Assembly: GCA_903926695.1 (NCBI GenBank) | Contig: CAIYKK010000727.1 | Span: 1-8,691 of the forward strand | Reading direction: 5' to 3' | Source of the DNA: an uncultured Burkholderiales bacterium | GTDB taxonomy: Bacteria; Pseudomonadota; Gammaproteobacteria; Burkholderiales; Burkholderiaceae_C | DNA length: 8,691 nt | Shown here: positions 5,663 to 8,691 of the stretch, one piece after another | How positions within the stretch are numbered: the stretch's first letter is position 1 | Layout of the letters: each line of letters starts with the position of its first letter | Program-made: the position numbers and the translations under genes | Notes under the pieces: model-generated | Told to the model about the DNA's origin: nothing | The model's input: the letters and a program-made list of their open reading frames with translations, nothing else | The model's database searches: none

Positions 5663-7728
5663 GCGAGCAGGCCGTCGAGCGCGTGCTGCAATTGCAGCTC
5701 GGTGAACGGTTTTTTCAGCAGCCGGGGCGAGTGCGTGTCCACGGGCGATGCCGCAGGCGCGTCGGCGTAAGCGCTGATTAACAGCGCCTTGACGTGCGGC
5801 GCGCTCTGGCTCGCTTGCAGGCACAGCGCCCGCCCGTCCATGCCGCCGGGCATCATCATGTCGGAGATCAAAACGCCGATGCCCGGCACGCTGGCCAGCA
5901 GCAGCAGGGCGTCGGCGCCGTGGTCGGCTTCGATCACCGGGTAGCCTAGGCCGACGAGCTGCAGCCGGATCACGCGGCGCACGTCGGCGTCGTCCTCGAC
6001 CAGCAGCACCAGCGGGCGCTGTTCGCCGGGGCGTTCGGGGCGGTGCTGGGCGGCGTCCAGCGTCAGCTCGTCTTCCAGATCTCCCGTCATGCAGGGCAGC
6101 ACCAGCGTCACCGCGCAGCCTTCGCCCGGCGCGCTTTCAATGCGCATGCCGCCGCCCGACTGTTTGGCAAAACCATAGACCATCGGCAGCCCCAGCCCGC
6201 TGCCAGCGCCAAACCGTTTGGTCGTGAAAAACGGCTCGGAGGCCCGCGCCTGCGTGGCCGCGTCCATGCCGGTGCCGGTGTCGGACACGCTCAGCGCCAC
6301 GTAAGGGCCGGGGCTGACGCCAAAATCAGCCGCCTGTTTCCGGCTCAAGCTGGTGCGCGTGGCCCGGATGGTGAGCGTGCCGCCTTCGGGCATGGCGTCG
6401 CGGGCGTTCAGCGCCAGATTGAGCACGGCGTTTTCGAGCTGCTGGCTGTCGGTCATGGCGTGCAGCGGCTTGTCCACCGGCGCGGTCGTCACGACGCTGA
6501 TGTGCGCGGGCAGGGTGCGCTTGAGCAAAATCAGCGTTTCGTGCAGCAGCTCGGCGATGTTGACCGGGCGCGACGTGAGCGGCTGCTTGCTGGCAAAGGT
6601 CAAGAGCCGCCGGATCAGCGAAGCGCCTCGGCGCGAAGCGTTGAGCGCCGGGCCGATGTATTCGCCGATGCCGGGATCGTCCGGGTAGCGCTCCTGCAGC
6701 GTGAGCAGGTTGCCGATGATGACGGTCAGCAGGTTGTTGAAATCGTGCGCCAGCCCGCCGGTGAGCTGGCCGACGGCTTCCATTTTTTGCGCATGGACCA
6801 GCGCGGCCTGGGCGTTTTTTAAATCGGTGATGTTGACTGACAGCACAAAGCAGCCGATGACTTTTCCGCTGGCATCGCGCTCGGGCACGAGTTCGCTGCG
6901 CGCATAGACCAGTTGCCCGTTGGGATGGTGGCGCGAGTATTCGTAGCTGACGGTGTCGCCCCGCAGCGCTTGGTGGACGTGGCCTGAAATCTGGGCGTAG
7001 ATCTTCTCGCCGACGACTTCCCAGGTGTAGCGGCCCACCAGCTCGTCCTTGGCGCAGCCGAACCAGTCGGCGTAGCCCTTGTTGACGTAGCGGTAGATTT
7101 CCTTGTGGTCGAAATAGGCGATCAGCGCGGGCACGGTGTCGGTGACCAGACGCAGGTTTTCTTCGCTGCGGCGCAGGGCGGCGGTGATGCGCTGATTGGC
7201 CTCGTCGGCGGCGATGAGGCGCTCGTTCGTCGCCTGCAGCTCCATCGTGCGCTGGGCCACGCGGCTTTCGAGTTCGGCGTTTTGCTCCTGGATTTGCTGC
7301 TCGTAGCGGCGGCTGGTGGTGATGTCGGTGTAGAGCGTGACAAAACCGTTGTGCGGCAGCGGCTCGCCGCGCACGGCCAAAATCTGCCCGCCGGGGCGTT
7401 TGCGCTCGGTGTAGTGCGGCTTGAAGCTGCGCGCCAGTTCAAGCCGCGCCTGCACCAGCACTTCGACATCGCCGGGGCCGTATTCGCCGCGCTCGGCGTT
7501 GTAGCGCATGAAGGATTCAAAATCGGCACCCACAAACGCCATGCTTTCAGGGAAATCGAGCAGGCGCAAAAACGCCTGATTCCACGCGACGATTTGCAGG
7601 TTGGCGTCGATGACGGTCAGGCCCTGGTCGAGGCGATCCAGCCCGGCCTGAATCAGCTCGTGGCGGTAAGGCGAGTGCGGCAAATCGGGCGGCGTATCGG
7701 GCAAAGAGGGCGGGTGGGAAGAGGGCAT
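5659..7728 (-). CDS. Hybrid sensor histidine kinase (PAS-PAS-HisKA-HATPase-REC), cytoplasmic
   Basis: This 689-residue kinase has no signal peptide or membrane segment, so it should sense an internal cue. After a Pro-rich start (1-20) comes a PAS domain (about 25-140) of the PAS_7 type, with LTVIDANLQIVAWN and later GEYGPGD. A likely coiled coil follows (140-190), then a second PAS domain (about 190-305). The HisKA domain has phosphoacceptor His328 in GLAHDFNN. The ATPase domain has the N-box (Asn433, Asn437, Asn441), G1 motif DTGTGM (483-488), FFTTK (500-504) and GSGLGL (509-514). A C-terminal receiver domain (about 572-689) has Asp579-Asp580, phosphoacceptor Asp623 in SDMMMPGG, Ser652 and Lys673. 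There is no HPt domain. It heads a two-gene operon with the OmpR-type regulator and overlaps the mini-ORF by ATGA. The ATG lacks a clear ribosome-binding site. Signal and targets are unknown. Confidence 0.95.
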   Translation of the reverse strand: MPSSHPPSLPDTPPDLPHSPYRHELIQAGLDRLDQGLTVIDANLQIVAWNQAFLRLLDFPESMAFVGADFESFMRYNAERGEYGPGDVEVLVQARLELARSFKPHYTERKRPGGQILAVRGEPLPHNGFVTLYTDITTSRRYEQQIQEQNAELESRVAQRTMELQATNERLIAADEANQRITAALRRSEENLRLVTDTVPALIAYFDHKEIYRYVNKGYADWFGCAKDELVGRYTWEVVGEKIYAQISGHVHQALRGDTVSYEYSRHHPNGQLVYARSELVPERDASGKVIGCFVLSVNITDLKNAQAALVHAQKMEAVGQLTGGLAHDFNNLLTVIIGNLLTLQERYPDDPGIGEYIGPALNASRRGASLIRRLLTFASKQPLTSRPVNIAELLHETLILLKRTLPAHISVVTTAPVDKPLHAMTDSQQLENAVLNLALNARDAMPEGGTLTIRATRTSLSRKQAADFGVSPGPYVALSVSDTGTGMDAATQARASEPFFTTKRFGAGSGLGLPMVYGFAKQSGGGMRIESAPGEGCAVTLVLPCMTGDLEDELTLDAAQHRPERPGEQRPLVLLVEDDADVRRVIRLQLVGLGYPVIEADHGADALLLLASVPGIGVLISDMMMPGGMDGRALCLQASQSAPHVKALLISAYADAPAASPVDTHSPRLLKKPFTELQLQHALDGLLA

Positions 7729-7755
7729 GGGGTAGGAGCGGCAGCTTAATTTGGC

Positions 7756-7783
7756 ATGTTAGCAGTCTGTGAAATGCTTCAAA
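7756..7783 (-). promoter_or_regulatory. Candidate promoter for the kinase/regulator operon
   Basis: On the minus strand TTTGAA (7783-7778) is followed after 16 bp by TAACAT (7761-7756; four of six bases match TATAAT), about 28 bp before the kinase ATG. The matches are modest, but this is the most AT-rich promoter-like stretch directly upstream. Confidence 0.25.
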
Positions 7784-7874
7784 ATAGGTGTTGGCATGGG
7801 GCTGGTGGCGTGTTTGTAATGATTCGATACATTTGGCCTGAATTTTGGCAACAGTCGGCTGTCATCATCCCCGG

Positions 7875-7880
7875 TATAAA
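7875..7880 (+). promoter_or_regulatory. Candidate -10 element upstream of the small ORF and ETF-QO gene
   Basis: TATAAA is a near-consensus -10 hexamer 57 bp before the small ORF's ATG. No good -35 lies at 16-18 bp; TTGGCA at 7845-7850 is 24 bp away, which is too far. The short palindrome ACAG-TCGG-CTGT (7851-7862) sits just where a -35 box or activator site would be, so an activator-dependent promoter is conceivable. The rest of 7729-7936 shows no other clear signal. Confidence 0.3.
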
Positions 7881-7936
7881 TTGCTGCGCACGCTGCCACG
7901 CGCTTGACGCCAGCCCATAACGAGGAGACTTCCCAC

Positions 7937-8143
7937 ATGCCTGCAAATCCCTGCCGCCACGGCTTTGTTCAGGGCGCAGGCGTGCGCGGTTGTGGCGCGA
8001 ACCTGGCCCCGCAAGGGTTTTGTTTTGCGCCGCCGCGCCGGGTCTTCCACGCAGATGCGGCAGGCGCCTTGACGGCGACGCCTTCAATAGATGGCTGCCC
8101 AAACCCTGCGGGCGCGGGCCGGAAGAAATTTTTTAAACGGTAA
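7937..8143 (+). CDS. Possible small cysteine-containing protein, function unknown
   Basis: This 68-codon frame starts at an ATG preceded at an 8-nt spacing by GAGGAGA (7922-7928), the strongest Shine-Dalgarno sequence in the window. It ends with TAA 4 nt before the ETF-QO start. The product has four cysteines (6, 19, 29, 54), is rich in Gly, Ala and Pro, and has a basic aromatic end (GRKKFFKR). There is no signal peptide, membrane segment or motif that I recognise, and it looks of low complexity. It could be a real small gene, a leader ORF that couples translation into ETF-QO (whose own ribosome-binding site is poor), or the truncated 5' end of a lost gene. The position and the ribosome-binding site argue for translation; the composition argues weakly against a folded protein. 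Confidence 0.4.
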   Translation: MPANPCRHGFVQGAGVRGCGANLAPQGFCFAPPRRVFHADAAGALTATPSIDGCPNPAGAGRKKFFKR

Positions 8144-8147
8144 CAGC

Positions 8148-8691
8148 ATGACCCCTTCAGAAATTGTGGCCCAGTTCGGCCCGCGTGAGTCGATGGAATA
8201 CGACGTGGTGATTGTCGGCGGCGGCCCTGGTGGGCTGGCTGCGGCGATCCGCTTGAAACAGCTTGCGGCGGAAAAAGGCGCCGAGTTGTCGGTCGTTGTT
8301 TTGGAAAAAGGCTCCGAGCCGGGCGCACATATTTTGTCTGGCGCTGTGATGGACCCGCGTGCTTTGACGGAGTTGCTACCCGACTGGAAAGCCCAAGGCG
8401 CACCGTTAAACCAGCCAGTGACCGCCGACGAAGTGCTATTTTTGAGCGAAACCGGCGCGACCCGAACGCCTGATTTTCTGGTGCCCGGCTGCTTTCACAA
8501 CGACGGCAATTACGTGATCAGCCTGGGCAATGTGACGCGTTGGCTGGCGACGCAGGCGGAAAACCTGGGCGTGGAAATCTTCCCCGGCTTCGCGGCGGCT
8601 GAAGTGCTTTACAACGAAAACGGCTCGGTGCGCGGCGTGGCTACCGGCAACATGGGCATCGCCAAAGACGGCGAGCCGACGGACAATTTTC
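8148..8691 (+). CDS. Electron-transfer flavoprotein-ubiquinone oxidoreductase, N-terminal part
   Basis: The frame is open from the ATG to the window end (181 complete codons); the rest lies outside. ETF-QO takes electrons from reduced electron-transfer flavoprotein, which collects them from acyl-CoA and other dehydrogenases, and passes them to ubiquinone at the inner membrane. The N-terminal FAD-binding fold is visible: YDVVIVGGGPGG with the dinucleotide motif at 24-29, Glu53 at the end of the second strand (VVVLEKG) and the family segment GAHILSGAV at 59-67. The [4Fe-4S] cysteines would lie in the missing C-terminal part. An upstream in-frame ATG at 8091 would add 19 residues but has no ribosome-binding site and follows a TAG directly. 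Family members begin shortly before the FAD motif, so 8148 is preferred. Only a weak purine stretch precedes it, suggesting coupling with the small ORF. Confidence 0.93.
   Translation, partial: MTPSEIVAQFGPRESMEYDVVIVGGGPGGLAAAIRLKQLAAEKGAELSVVVLEKGSEPGAHILSGAVMDPRALTELLPDWKAQGAPLNQPVTADEVLFLSETGATRTPDFLVPGCFHNDGNYVISLGNVTRWLATQAENLGVEIFPGFAAAEVLYNENGSVRGVATGNMGIAKDGEPTDNF

Noticed and set aside
6043..6822. Plus-strand open frames opposite the sensor kinase
   Set aside because: They are low-complexity antisense shadows. The minus strand carries an uninterrupted kinase with all catalytic boxes.
8091..8147. Upstream ATG (8091) as an alternative ETF-QO start
   Set aside because: It has no ribosome-binding site, follows a TAG directly, and would add 19 residues not expected before the FAD-binding fold.
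1..8691. CRISPR arrays, tRNA or rRNA genes, phage attachment sites, defence or toxin-antitoxin modules
   Set aside because: No regularly spaced repeats, no recognisable tRNA or rRNA sequence and no such gene families were seen in either strand.

Overview
The window looks like chromosome of a high-GC betaproteobacterium, most likely a Burkholderiales member of the Comamonadaceae type (Polaromonas/Rhodoferax-like). This is inferred from base composition, from the kinds of genes and from recalled family resemblance; no search was run. Nothing here reads as a defence island, CRISPR locus, prophage or biosynthetic cluster. It is mostly housekeeping and regulatory sequence, with one decayed transposon and one unusual translational junction.

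Layout. Positions 1-390 (+) hold the C-terminal end of an OpgC-like membrane acyltransferase. It is followed 5 nt later by an SGNH/GDSL-type lipoprotein hydrolase (396-1493, +), whose stop overlaps the GTG start of the ribosome-rescue factor arfB (1490-1909, +). These three probably form one transcription unit. Glucose-6-phosphate isomerase (pgi, 1950-3551, -) converges on arfB. Between pgi and a divergent carboxylesterase (4180-4836, +) lies a ~580-bp remnant of an ISAzo13-like insertion sequence (3583-4160). It has recognisable imperfect terminal inverted repeats, internal deletions and several frameshifts, and fills nearly all of the divergent promoter region.

A cytoplasmic hybrid sensor kinase (5659-7728, -) and an OmpR/PhoB-type response regulator (4890-5621, -) form a two-component operon. 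They are joined by a 41-bp tandem duplication of the regulator's 5' end, which creates a 13-codon mini-ORF overlapping the kinase stop on one side and the regulator start on the other. The esterase has a good intrinsic terminator whose T-run contains the regulator's stop codon.

The right end carries a possible 68-codon small gene with a strong ribosome-binding site (7937-8143, +). Four bases later comes the start of electron-transfer flavoprotein-ubiquinone oxidoreductase (8148 to the window end, +), which feeds electrons from beta-oxidation and amino-acid breakdown into the quinone pool.

The genes do not make one pathway. The strongest leads are the duplicated kinase/regulator junction, the transposon remnant at the pgi/esterase promoters, and the small ORF ahead of the ETF-QO gene.
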